DNA of 64,000 nt. Source: Cupriavidus respiraculi (lineage in GTDB: Bacteria > Pseudomonadota > Gammaproteobacteria > Burkholderiales > Burkholderiaceae). Shown piece after piece: positions 57,244 to 64,000 of the stretch (positions are counted from its first letter, which is position 1; every line of letters starts with the position of its first letter). The notes below the pieces were generated by a model, which was not told the origin of the DNA, searched no databases, and saw only the letters and a program-made list of their open reading frames with translations. A program made the translations under genes and the position numbers. The stretch is from assembly GCF_914271545.1 (NCBI RefSeq), contig NZ_CAJZAH010000009.1:100847-164846 (forward strand), in the 5' to 3' direction.

Positions 57244-57522
57244 TCAGTTCACGAAGCGGAAGTGGCCGCTGCGCAGCAGGATCTCCTTGGCCTGCGTCAT
57301 CTCGAACACGCTCTGGGCGGTGCTCTCGATGCGCTCGCGGTGGCTGGTGAAGGCCTGCAGCAGATCCTCGCGGCGAGGCGAGCGGGCGCCGAAATGGGAC
57401 TCGAGCGCCTCGGCGGTGATGGAGTAGCGCGTGCTGGTGCCGTTCACCGTGGCCGGGCACGACAGCGTGAGACTGGCGGCGCAATAGCTGGGAGCGCTGG
57501 AAGGGAAGGACACTTTCGACAT
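57244..57522 (-). CDS. DUF1488-family protein
   Basis: The 92-residue protein fits the DUF1488 family: YSITAEALESHFGA in the middle and LLQAFTSHRERIESTAQSVFE toward the end, shown here only as LLQAFTSHRERIES. Function is unknown. The ATG at 57522 is chosen; the longer frame from 57585 has no family support. It is transcribed away from the paa promoter region, which shares its downstream side. Confidence 0.8.
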   Translation of the reverse strand: MSKVSFPSSAPSYCAASLTLSCPATVNGTSTRYSITAEALESHFGARSPRREDLLQAFTSHRERIESTAQSVFEMTQAKEILLRSGHFRFVN

Positions 57523-57639
57523 GGCATGCCTCGCGCCTGGCAACGGACAATGGGACCATTCTAGGACACGCTCGTCGGGCGCCAAGGCCGATCGGCGGCG
57601 CGCTTGACGCAGATCATCCGACTCTCGCGGACGGGGCGT

Positions 57640-59721
57640 TCAGGCGGTGCCGCCCAGCGGCCGCGGCGGCGCCTTGTGCGTGATGGCCCGCACCGCTGCG
57701 ACGCTGGCATGGGCGGCCGCCGCGTAGCCCTGGGCAAAGCCGGCCTGCTCCGACAGGAAACCATCGCGCGGGGGCAGGTCGATGAGCGCCGGCGCGCGGT
57801 CGGGGGCGGGCGCTTCGGTGCCCGGCCGGACCGCGAGTTCGGCGAGGTTGCGCTGCAGGTCGTCCAGCAGCGCGATGGTCGCGGGCGTGGGTCGCGCGGG
57901 AACGTCGGCCGCCTCGGCTTCGGCCCGCACCACGCCGGCCAGCGCCGCCATCCGCCGCAGGGTCGCGTGCAACGCGGCGTAATGCGCGGCGAGCGCCGGC
58001 GCCAGTTCGGGCCCTGCCTCGGCCAGCGTCCGCTCCGCGCGGGTGGAGCCGCGGCCGGCCGCCACGCGCAGCGCTTCCATCCGCTCGGGCGTGGACGGGC
58101 CGCCCAGGCCGGCGGTGGCGAAGGCCGCGCGCAGATACACGGCGTTGACCGCCACGGCGTCCATGCTGTGGCGATACGAGCGCGAAACCTCGGCGCGCTG
58201 CCCCAGCACCAGGTAACAGATGAGCGCGATCGCGCAGCCCAGCGCCGTGTCCACTCCGCGCAGCGCCGCGAAGTGGCTGCTGTCCGTGCCGGGCTCGGCG
58301 ACCCACGAGAACAGGATGACCGCTGGCGTCAGGAAAAAGGCGAAGCGGCCGGGCTGGCCGGCCAGCCGGGTGATGTAGGCGGCGGCCAGGCAACCGGCGC
58401 TGATCGCCAGGGCGATGGCGGGCGTCGGATGGGCCAGCCCGATCAGGCTGGCCAGCAGCGCGCCGGCCAGCGACCCGCTGAACCGCTTCATCGAGATCTG
58501 CCGTGTGGTCTGCAATTGCGGACTGAGCACCATGATCACCGTGACGGCGACCCAGTAGCCGTGATGCAGGTCCAGTTGCTGCGCCGGGATCAGGCTCAGC
58601 GCGCCGGCCAACGCAAGCCGGATCGCATGGCGCAGGACCCGCGCGTCGCGCGCCCCGTGGTCGGCGAGCGCCTCGCCCCAGCGGCGCCGCCAGTGCGACA
58701 CGCCCGAGCGCGAGCCGCGGAAATTGGCGCACCAGGCATCGAACGCACGAAAGCGCGCCAGGCCGGCCAGCGCGGACTGGTAGATCGCCGGCGCGCCGGC
58801 ATTGGCGATGGGGCCGTGCAGCCGGCGCAATTCCCTGTGAACCGCGCTGGACAGCGCCGGCAGGTCAGGGGCATGCCGGTTCAGCGCGCCGCGTACCTGC
58901 TCCAGCATGTCGGCCACGCAGCGCTCCAGGTGCCGCACCGGCAGCCCGGCCGCGTTGCCGCGCGTGCGCAGTTCTGCGGCCACGATCAGCAGGGCGAACA
59001 TGGCGTCGGCCGCGCTGACCAGATAGTGATAGTGGAGCCAGCCCGCCGGGTCGCCGATGCCGCGGCGCGCCGCGATCGCCAGCCGGGCGGCCTCGATGCG
59101 GCTGCGGATGTCGCCCTTGCAGTCGCTGGCGCGTGCCTCCCCGTCGGTCGCCGCCAGCGTCGATGTGAAGCGCTGCAGCGCCTCGAACACCGCGACGACC
59201 TCGCCGCGAGGCCGTGTATCCCGCCGGGAGGGCACGAATGCCAGGCACATCGCGCAGGCGACCAGCCCGCCGCGCAGGAAGTGCAGTCCGAGTTCGAGGG
59301 CGCGGTCCGCGCTGCCCGCATCGAGCGCAGGCTGCAGCGTCGCGGCGATCAGCGCGACATACAGCAGCTTCGCGCACATGGCCGCCACCGGCCCGCGGAT
59401 TTCGCAGAAGCCGGCCGCCAGTCCGGCCGCCAGCACGAAGGCCACTGCCACGGCGGGCTGAAGGCCGAGCGCGGCGCCCAGGATGCTGGCCAGCGCGCCG
59501 CCGGTCCCCACGCAGGCGAGCGCCAGCAGGCGCTGCCGCGCGGTGCCCGGCGTATCGGCCAGGCAGGTCCAGATGGCCGCCGTCGCGGACCAGTAGTAGC
59601 CACCGTCGCCCGTCATCCAGCCGGCCGCGGCCAGCACGAGGAACGTAACGGCGTACACCGCGCCGCGCCGGACCGCGCTGGCGGGTAAGGAAAAGGAGCG
59701 AATGCGAGCAACGGCGGACAT
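57640..59721 (-). CDS. FUSC-family membrane transporter (aromatic-acid exporter-like)
   Basis: The 693-residue protein has the two-half layout of the FUSC/YccS/AaeB family: about five to six helices at the N-terminus (from RRGAVYAVTFLVLAAAGWM), a long cytoplasmic helical part (about 170-350), a second helix bundle including FAFFLTPAVILFSW, and a cytoplasmic C-terminus. These proteins are proposed to export aromatic carboxylic acids or form fusaric-acid resistance pumps. The ATG at 59721 begins the conserved part; an unsupported extension runs to 60180. No AaeA or outer-membrane partner is adjacent. Confidence 0.88.
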   Translation of the reverse strand: MSAVARIRSFSLPASAVRRGAVYAVTFLVLAAAGWMTGDGGYYWSATAAIWTCLADTPGTARQRLLALACVGTGGALASILGAALGLQPAVAVAFVLAAGLAAGFCEIRGPVAAMCAKLLYVALIAATLQPALDAGSADRALELGLHFLRGGLVACAMCLAFVPSRRDTRPRGEVVAVFEALQRFTSTLAATDGEARASDCKGDIRSRIEAARLAIAARRGIGDPAGWLHYHYLVSAADAMFALLIVAAELRTRGNAAGLPVRHLERCVADMLEQVRGALNRHAPDLPALSSAVHRELRRLHGPIANAGAPAIYQSALAGLARFRAFDAWCANFRGSRSGVSHWRRRWGEALADHGARDARVLRHAIRLALAGALSLIPAQQLDLHHGYWVAVTVIMVLSPQLQTTRQISMKRFSGSLAGALLASLIGLAHPTPAIALAISAGCLAAAYITRLAGQPGRFAFFLTPAVILFSWVAEPGTDSSHFAALRGVDTALGCAIALICYLVLGQRAEVSRSYRHSMDAVAVNAVYLRAAFATAGLGGPSTPERMEALRVAAGRGSTRAERTLAEAGPELAPALAAHYAALHATLRRMAALAGVVRAEAEAADVPARPTPATIALLDDLQRNLAELAVRPGTEAPAPDRAPALIDLPPRDGFLSEQAGFAQGYAAAAHASVAAVRAITHKAPPRPLGGTA

Positions 59722-60151
59722 GGGAACTGGAGCAGGCGACCGCCCTACAGGACGTCGGGGCGCGGTCACACCGTCACACTGTAGAAGTCGGTGTGGTGCA
59801 TCGCAACATTTTGCTGCTTGCCTGGGGTTTTTCGCCGCCGTGGTGCGCGGTGCGTCGGCGTGGTGCGCTGCGCGCGACGACTTGGTGCGAGCGGCGTCAC
59901 GAACGCTTGGCGCGGGGAGCGACATCCAAGCCCACGCATATCCATATGCGTCACCTCGCCGAAAAACGCGGGACGAAAAAAAACCCGCGCAGGTTGTGCG
60001 CGGGCTGGAATCCACCGAGGTGGTGGAGGAGACAGATGTCACTATACTCGGTTTGTTGCGACGCACCAAGCTCCATCTGCAAAGCGTTGCGATCGGGCGG
60101 CAGATCGTTGCATCGGCGCAACGATTTTTGGCTGCGGATAGCGGAGCAGGG
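59722..60151. other. Intergenic strip upstream of the FUSC gene with inverted repeat
   Basis: This 430-base strip is AT-richer than its surroundings. The inverted repeat CACACCG (59767-59773) / CGGTGTG (59789-59795), spacer 15, lies 45-75 bases upstream of the FUSC start and could be an operator. A strong terminator for the minus-strand neighbour lies at 59975-60004. I see no protein or RNA gene. Confidence 0.5.
59975..60004 (-). terminator. Rho-independent terminator of the SpmAB-like gene
   Basis: On the minus strand the 8-bp stem CCCGCGCA / TGCGCGGG with a five-base loop is followed by eight T residues. It lies 148 bases downstream of the SpmA/SpmB-like gene and is a textbook intrinsic terminator. 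Confidence 0.85.
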
Positions 60152-61399
60152 CTAACCAAAGAAGGCGTACGCGATGCCAATGGCGGCCATCAGGCCGACC
60201 AGGTCGGCGAACAACGCGCAGCCCAGCGCGTGGCGCGTGTTCCTGACATTCACGCTGCCGAAATACACCGCCAGCACGTAGAAGGTGGTTTCGGTCGACC
60301 CCTGGATGATGGCGGCCAGTCTCGCCTGGAAGGAGTCGACGCCGTAGGCCGTCATCACGTCCACCATCAGCCCGCGCGCGCCCGCGCCGGACAGGATCTT
60401 CATCAGCCCTACGGGCAGCGCGGGCACGAAACGCGTATCCACGCCCAGTCCTTCGACGCCACGCGAAAGCGCCTGCATCAACACATCCATGCAGCCGCTG
60501 GCGCGGAACAGGCCGATGGCCACCAGGATCGCGACCAAGTAAGGAATGATCTGCACCGCGACACCGAATCCCTCCTTGGCACCGTCGACGAAGGCCTCGT
60601 AGACATTGACGCGGCGCGCGGCGCCGCAGACCAGGAACACCACGATCAGGGCCAGGATGAAGACGCTCCCGCTTACCGCGGTCAGCGTGCTGACCTGCGC
60701 TGCCGGCGCATGCAGCAGCCAGGCCAGCAGGCCGCCCACCAGGGAGGCGAACACGCCGGCCGTAATCAGCACCGCGGGTTTGAGCAGATTGAGGCGCTGC
60801 GTCCAGGCAACCGCGGCGAGCCCCGCGACGAAGGACACGCAGGTCGCCAGCAGCGTCGGCAGAAAGATGTCGGCGGCGTTGAACCCGACCAGGCCCTGCT
60901 TGATGGCAACGGCCTGGCGCATCGCGATGACCGAAGTCGGAATCAGCGTCAGCCCCGCCGTGTTCAGCACGATGAACATGATCTGGGCATCGCTCGCGCT
61001 GTCGGGCCGGGGATTGAGCGACTGCAGCTCGCGCATTGCGTTCAGCCCCAGCGGGGTAGCGGCGTTGTCCAGGCCCAGCATGTTGGCGGAGACATTCATC
61101 ATCATCGCGCCCTGCGCCGGGTGGCCCTGCGGCACGCCGGGAAAGAAATGCCGCAGCAGCGGATTGACCGCGCGGGCGAAACCGGCCACGACGCCCCCTC
61201 GCTCCCCGATGCGCATGATCCCCAGCCACAGACTCATGATTCCGGCGAGCCCCAGCGAGATCTCGAAGGCCGTGCGCGCGCTGTCGAACAGGCTGGCCAG
61301 CATGGCGGGGAATACCGCGGTGTCGCCGTCAATGAGGCGAATGCCGGCGACGGCGAAGGAAATCAGGAAGAAGGACAGCCAGACCAGGTTCAATGCCAT
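60152..61399 (-). CDS. Nucleoside-recognition (Gate) domain membrane protein, SpmA-SpmB fusion-like
   Basis: The 415-residue protein has two Gate/nucleoside-recognition halves with about 10 hydrophobic segments. The first half includes MMNVSANMLGLDNAATPLGL, the SpmA signature (about 97-117). The second includes KILSGAGARGLMVDVM and IIQGSTETTFYVLAVYFGSVN, which are SpmB-like. SpmA and SpmB are separate spore-maturation proteins in Bacillus, but fused homologues occur in non-sporulating proteobacteria, where function is unknown. Confidence 0.87.
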   Translation of the reverse strand: MALNLVWLSFFLISFAVAGIRLIDGDTAVFPAMLASLFDSARTAFEISLGLAGIMSLWLGIMRIGERGGVVAGFARAVNPLLRHFFPGVPQGHPAQGAMMMNVSANMLGLDNAATPLGLNAMRELQSLNPRPDSASDAQIMFIVLNTAGLTLIPTSVIAMRQAVAIKQGLVGFNAADIFLPTLLATCVSFVAGLAAVAWTQRLNLLKPAVLITAGVFASLVGGLLAWLLHAPAAQVSTLTAVSGSVFILALIVVFLVCGAARRVNVYEAFVDGAKEGFGVAVQIIPYLVAILVAIGLFRASGCMDVLMQALSRGVEGLGVDTRFVPALPVGLMKILSGAGARGLMVDVMTAYGVDSFQARLAAIIQGSTETTFYVLAVYFGSVNVRNTRHALGCALFADLVGLMAAIGIAYAFFG

Positions 61400-61513
61400 C
61401 GGCGGAATGCGGCGCGTGGTTGACGGCCCCGGCCGGGAGCCGGCGCCGCGAAGCCACCCATCATAGCGGGCGGCCCGCTCGGAATGTTGCCTAAACAGCG
61501 CCGCTGCCGCCGG

Positions 61514-61900
61514 CTAGATGATGTCAGCGCCGCGTTTGGCCAGCAGCGCGCGCAGGATGGAGCGGTGGCACCGCTCCTCCCGCTCGCAATAGCAGCCCAC
61601 CGAGAAGTTGGTCTGGTGCGAGAGCGCGGCGAGCAGGTCCAGGGTGCGCGACGCCTCGGGTTCGGCCATCGCGGCCCGGAAGCGTCGCTCGAACTGCCGC
61701 CAGCTGGCCGCGTCATCCGCCTGGAGCGCCTGCGTGACCAGTTCGGCCGACGGCGACAGATTGGGATACCAGACATCGTAGAAATCGCGGCTGGCGAATT
61801 CCGCCTTGGGCACGCCCCGGGGCGGACGGCGCACCGTGCCGATGCGCAACCCTTCCTCCGCCGCGCGCGGCGTACCCAGGCGGACGATACGGACGGCCAT
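61514..61900 (-). CDS. DUF488-family protein
   Basis: The 128-residue protein has the DUF488 pattern: N-terminal RIVRLGTPR, GVPKAEFASRDFYDVWYPNLSPS in the middle (shown by its first part GVPKAEFASRDF) and a C-terminal cysteine/histidine cluster CYCEREERCHRSIL. Function is unknown. It lies 45 bases downstream of the acyl-CoA ligase gene on the same strand. Confidence 0.85.
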   Translation of the reverse strand: MAVRIVRLGTPRAAEEGLRIGTVRRPPRGVPKAEFASRDFYDVWYPNLSPSAELVTQALQADDAASWRQFERRFRAAMAEPEASRTLDLLAALSHQTNFSVGCYCEREERCHRSILRALLAKRGADII

Positions 61901-61945
61901 GGGAGGCTCCTTCTTATAGTCGAAGTCGATACGGCCGGCGCAAGG

Positions 61946-63619
61946 CTAGAGCGCCAGGTCCCTGATCATGGTGTCCCGCATCACGAACTTCTGCACCTTG
62001 CCGGTCACCGTCATCGGCATGTCGTCCACAAAGCGGATATAGCGCGGGACCTTGTAATGCGCGATCTGGTCGCGGCAGAACGCCCGCACCTCGTCCTCGG
62101 TGGCGGTCTGCCCCGGCTTGAGGACGATCCAGGCGCACACCTCCTCGCCGTACTTCGGATCCGGCACGCCGAACACCTGCACCGCCTGGATCTTGGGATG
62201 GCGGAACAGAAATTCCTCGATTTCCCGCGGATAGATATTCTCGCCGCCGCGGATCACCATGTCCTTTACCCGTCCCACGATGTTGCAGTAGCCGTCGGCG
62301 TCGATCGTCGCGAGGTCTCCGGTATGCATGAAGCCATCGCGTATCGCCTCCCGGGTGCGCGGCTCATCGTCCCAGTACCCCGACATGACGGAATAGCCGC
62401 GCGTGCACAGCTCCCCCGTCGCGCCGACCGGCACCACGGCGCCGTCCGCGTCCACCACCTTGCACTCCAGATGCGGCTGGACCCGCCCCACCGTGGCGAC
62501 CCGTTTCTCGAGCGGATCGTCGGTGGCGCTCTGAAACGACACCGGGCTGGTTTCCGTCATGCCATAGGCGATGGTCACCTCCGCCATATGCATGTCCGCG
62601 ATGACCCGCTTCATCACCTCGATCGGGCACGGGGCGCCGGCCATGATGCCGGTGCGCAGGGTCGAAAAGTCGAAAGTGCCGAAATCCGGATGGTCGAGCT
62701 GGGCGATAAACATCGTCGGCACGCCGTGCAGGGCGGTGCAGCGCTCCTCGCTCACCGCCTGCATCGTGGCGAGCGGATCGAAGGCTTCGCCCGGGAAGAC
62801 CATGCAGGCGCCCACCGAAACGCAGGCCAGCACGGATAGCACCATGCCGAAGCAGTGATAGAGCGGAACGGGGATGCAAAGCCGGTCCTCCTCGCCCAGG
62901 CGCATGGCCATCGCCACAAAGCGACCATTGTTGACCACGTTGTGGTGCGTCAGCGTGGCCCCCTTTGGGTTCCCCGTCGTGCCGCTGGTGAACTGAATGT
63001 TGATCGGGTCGTGGGTGGTCAGGCCGGCGGTGACGCGCGCCAGGGTTTGCGCATCGACGTCGGCGAGCAGCGTTTCATAGTTGTACATGCCCGGGCTGCT
63101 CTCGCTTCCCATCCTGACGATATGGCGCAGTTGCGGCAGCCTCGCGGCCTGCAGCTCGCCCGGCGGGCACTCGCCCAGTTCCGGCGCCAGCGCCTGCAGC
63201 ATCCCGAGATAGTCGCTCGACTTGAAGCGGGGCGCCGTGACCAGCATCCTGACGCCGGCCTTGTTCAGCGCATATTCCACCTCCGACAGCCGGTAGGCGG
63301 GATTGATGTTGACCAGGATCGCACCGATCCGCGCGGTGGCGAACTGGGTCACCAGCCACTCCGCCCGGTTGGGCGACCAGATGCCAACGCGGTCGCCGGG
63401 CTGGACGCCCCGGTTCAGCAGACCGGTGGCGAGGCGGTCCACCTGCTCGCTGAACTGCTGCCAGGACCACCGGATCCCCTGTTCCCGGAACACCACGGCC
63501 GGCGCCTGGGGTTGGGCCTCCACGGCGGCCCGGAGCAATTCGGGAATGGTCTGGTCGGACAGGGGAATGTCGGTCGATCCGAAGACGTGGGAAAGACCGT
63601 TCTCGGGAATAGAGGCCAC
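61946..63619 (-). CDS. AMP-dependent acyl-CoA ligase (fatty-acyl-CoA synthase family; GTG start)
   Basis: The 557-residue enzyme forms an acyl-CoA from acid, ATP and CoA through an acyl-adenylate. The ATP motif [11 protein letters not shown], the A5 motif YGMTETSP, the hinge [11 protein letters not shown] and [22 protein letters not shown], and the C-terminal catalytic Lys in TVTGKVQKF are all intact. The closest type is medium/long-chain or aryl acyl-CoA synthases; the substrate is not certain. The start is GTG 63619, with AAGGAG a few bases upstream, rather than ATG 63724. Confidence 0.9.
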   Translation of the reverse strand: MASIPENGLSHVFGSTDIPLSDQTIPELLRAAVEAQPQAPAVVFREQGIRWSWQQFSEQVDRLATGLLNRGVQPGDRVGIWSPNRAEWLVTQFATARIGAILVNINPAYRLSEVEYALNKAGVRMLVTAPRFKSSDYLGMLQALAPELGECPPGELQAARLPQLRHIVRMGSESSPGMYNYETLLADVDAQTLARVTAGLTTHDPINIQFTSGTTGNPKGATLTHHNVVNNGRFVAMAMRLGEEDRLCIPVPLYHCFGMVLSVLACVSVGACMVFPGEAFDPLATMQAVSEERCTALHGVPTMFIAQLDHPDFGTFDFSTLRTGIMAGAPCPIEVMKRVIADMHMAEVTIAYGMTETSPVSFQSATDDPLEKRVATVGRVQPHLECKVVDADGAVVPVGATGELCTRGYSVMSGYWDDEPRTREAIRDGFMHTGDLATIDADGYCNIVGRVKDMVIRGGENIYPREIEEFLFRHPKIQAVQVFGVPDPKYGEEVCAWIVLKPGQTATEDEVRAFCRDQIAHYKVPRYIRFVDDMPMTVTGKVQKFVMRDTMIRDLAL

Positions 63620-63911
63620 GTTGTCTCCTTCGCTTTCTTGCGCCGTAGTGGATGAGACCCACCTTAGCTGCAGCCGGGTTCCATCGCTGTCACGGGGAAG
63701 ACAATGGTGCTTCATCGCGCACAAAATATGACGTTACGATCTTGCGCCAAAAAGTACTTGCCAGCCCCGGTTGGCTGACTTAATATTCGCCCCCTCGCAA
63801 CACGACAGCGGACCTGCAAGGCAGGCGCGGCGCGCGTTGCGGGGTTGGCAGGGGGTAGTGGCGGGGCAGGATGACCGGCACTGCGGCGGCGAAAAAAAGT
63901 GCGCTGCCCTG
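63620..63911. other. Intergenic strip between acyl-CoA ligase and rrn-like promoter
   Basis: This strip holds the ligase promoter (transcribed leftward) and upstream sequence of a plus-strand promoter at 63912. A run of seven A residues at 63892-63898 lies at about -50 relative to the predicted start and resembles an UP element. The short open frame at 63771-63959 is not supported as a gene. Confidence 0.4.
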
Positions 63912-63940
63912 TTGACGGGAAACGAAAAGATCTACATAAT
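63912..63940 (+). promoter_or_regulatory. Strong sigma-70 promoter, rRNA-operon type
   Basis: TTGACG at 63912-63917 is separated by exactly 17 bases from CATAAT (63935-63940). An A-tract upstream resembles an UP element. The sequence just after it (TCTCGTTTCTCTGCTGCTGAC) matches my memory of the region upstream of the 16S rRNA gene in Burkholderia and Ralstonia relatives. The rRNA gene itself would lie beyond the window, so this is a prediction. Confidence 0.55.
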
Positions 63941-64000
63941 CTCGTTTCTCTGCTGCTGACGAAGCAGCGCCTGGCGAAGCAAAGCGAGCCGGGGCAGACG

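Noticed and set aside
63771-63959. A 62-codon frame at the right end
   Set aside because: It runs through the rrn-like promoter boxes and lacks family character.

Overview
The window looks like chromosomal DNA of a high-GC betaproteobacterium of the Burkholderiaceae, most likely Cupriavidus or a close Ralstonia relative. This is inferred from about 70% GC with strong G/C third-position bias in most genes, a type II secretion cluster with gspC divergent from gspG, a paaABCDE operon, hppD paired with an Lrp-type regulator, and an rrn-like promoter at the right edge. No database search was run, so the genus is an inference.

Layout. Positions 1-6453 (minus strand) hold a type I restriction-modification system, hsdM-hsdS-hsdR; hsdR runs off the left edge. 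Its base composition is lower in GC than the rest, and it ends at a 340-bp non-coding strip with an inverted repeat and G-runs that resembles the leader of a tyrosine-integrase island, but no integrase is present. Next comes a 935-residue protein of unknown function. Positions 9854-19820 form a signalling block: a CheB-CheR-PAS-kinase-receiver fusion on the plus strand faces a minus-strand operon of a membrane GAF hybrid kinase with three receivers, CheR, CheB and a receiver-kinase. No MCP, CheA or CheW is seen, so a non-motility stress role is likely.

Positions 20181-26791 are housekeeping and accessory genes: a DUF808 membrane protein, tag, a small membrane protein, a LigB-like dioxygenase, two MFS transporters and an HD-domain protein with a PhnZ/MIOX-like ligand pattern. 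A giant fused indolepyruvate ferredoxin oxidoreductase (26980-30573) and a NYN-LOTUS protein with an RQEG repeat tail (30864-32270) follow.

Positions 32473-45081 carry the T2SS: gspG-H-I-J-K-L-M-N-D-E-F on the minus strand and gspC divergently on the plus strand; no prepilin peptidase is present. Then come a His-rich EF-hand exported protein, hppD with its divergent Lrp/AsnC regulator, a GNAT acetyltransferase, and kefF-kefC (glutathione-gated K+ efflux).

Positions 51495-57064 hold the phenylacetyl-CoA epoxidase operon paaABCDE, followed downstream by a DUF1835 gene and a TetR regulator. The paaA promoter has a perfect TetR-style palindrome over the -35/spacer, so the nearby TetR protein is the natural candidate repressor. 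The right end carries DUF1488, a FUSC-family exporter, a SpmA/SpmB-like membrane protein, DUF488, an acyl-CoA ligase and finally an rRNA-type promoter pointing out of the window.

Three copies (two full, one half) of a REP-like palindromic element lie in convergent gene junctions. I did not find a clearly new multi-gene system; the best unexplained items are the 935-aa protein, the doubled CheB/CheR signalling block, the NYN-LOTUS repeat protein and the HD oxygenase-like protein.
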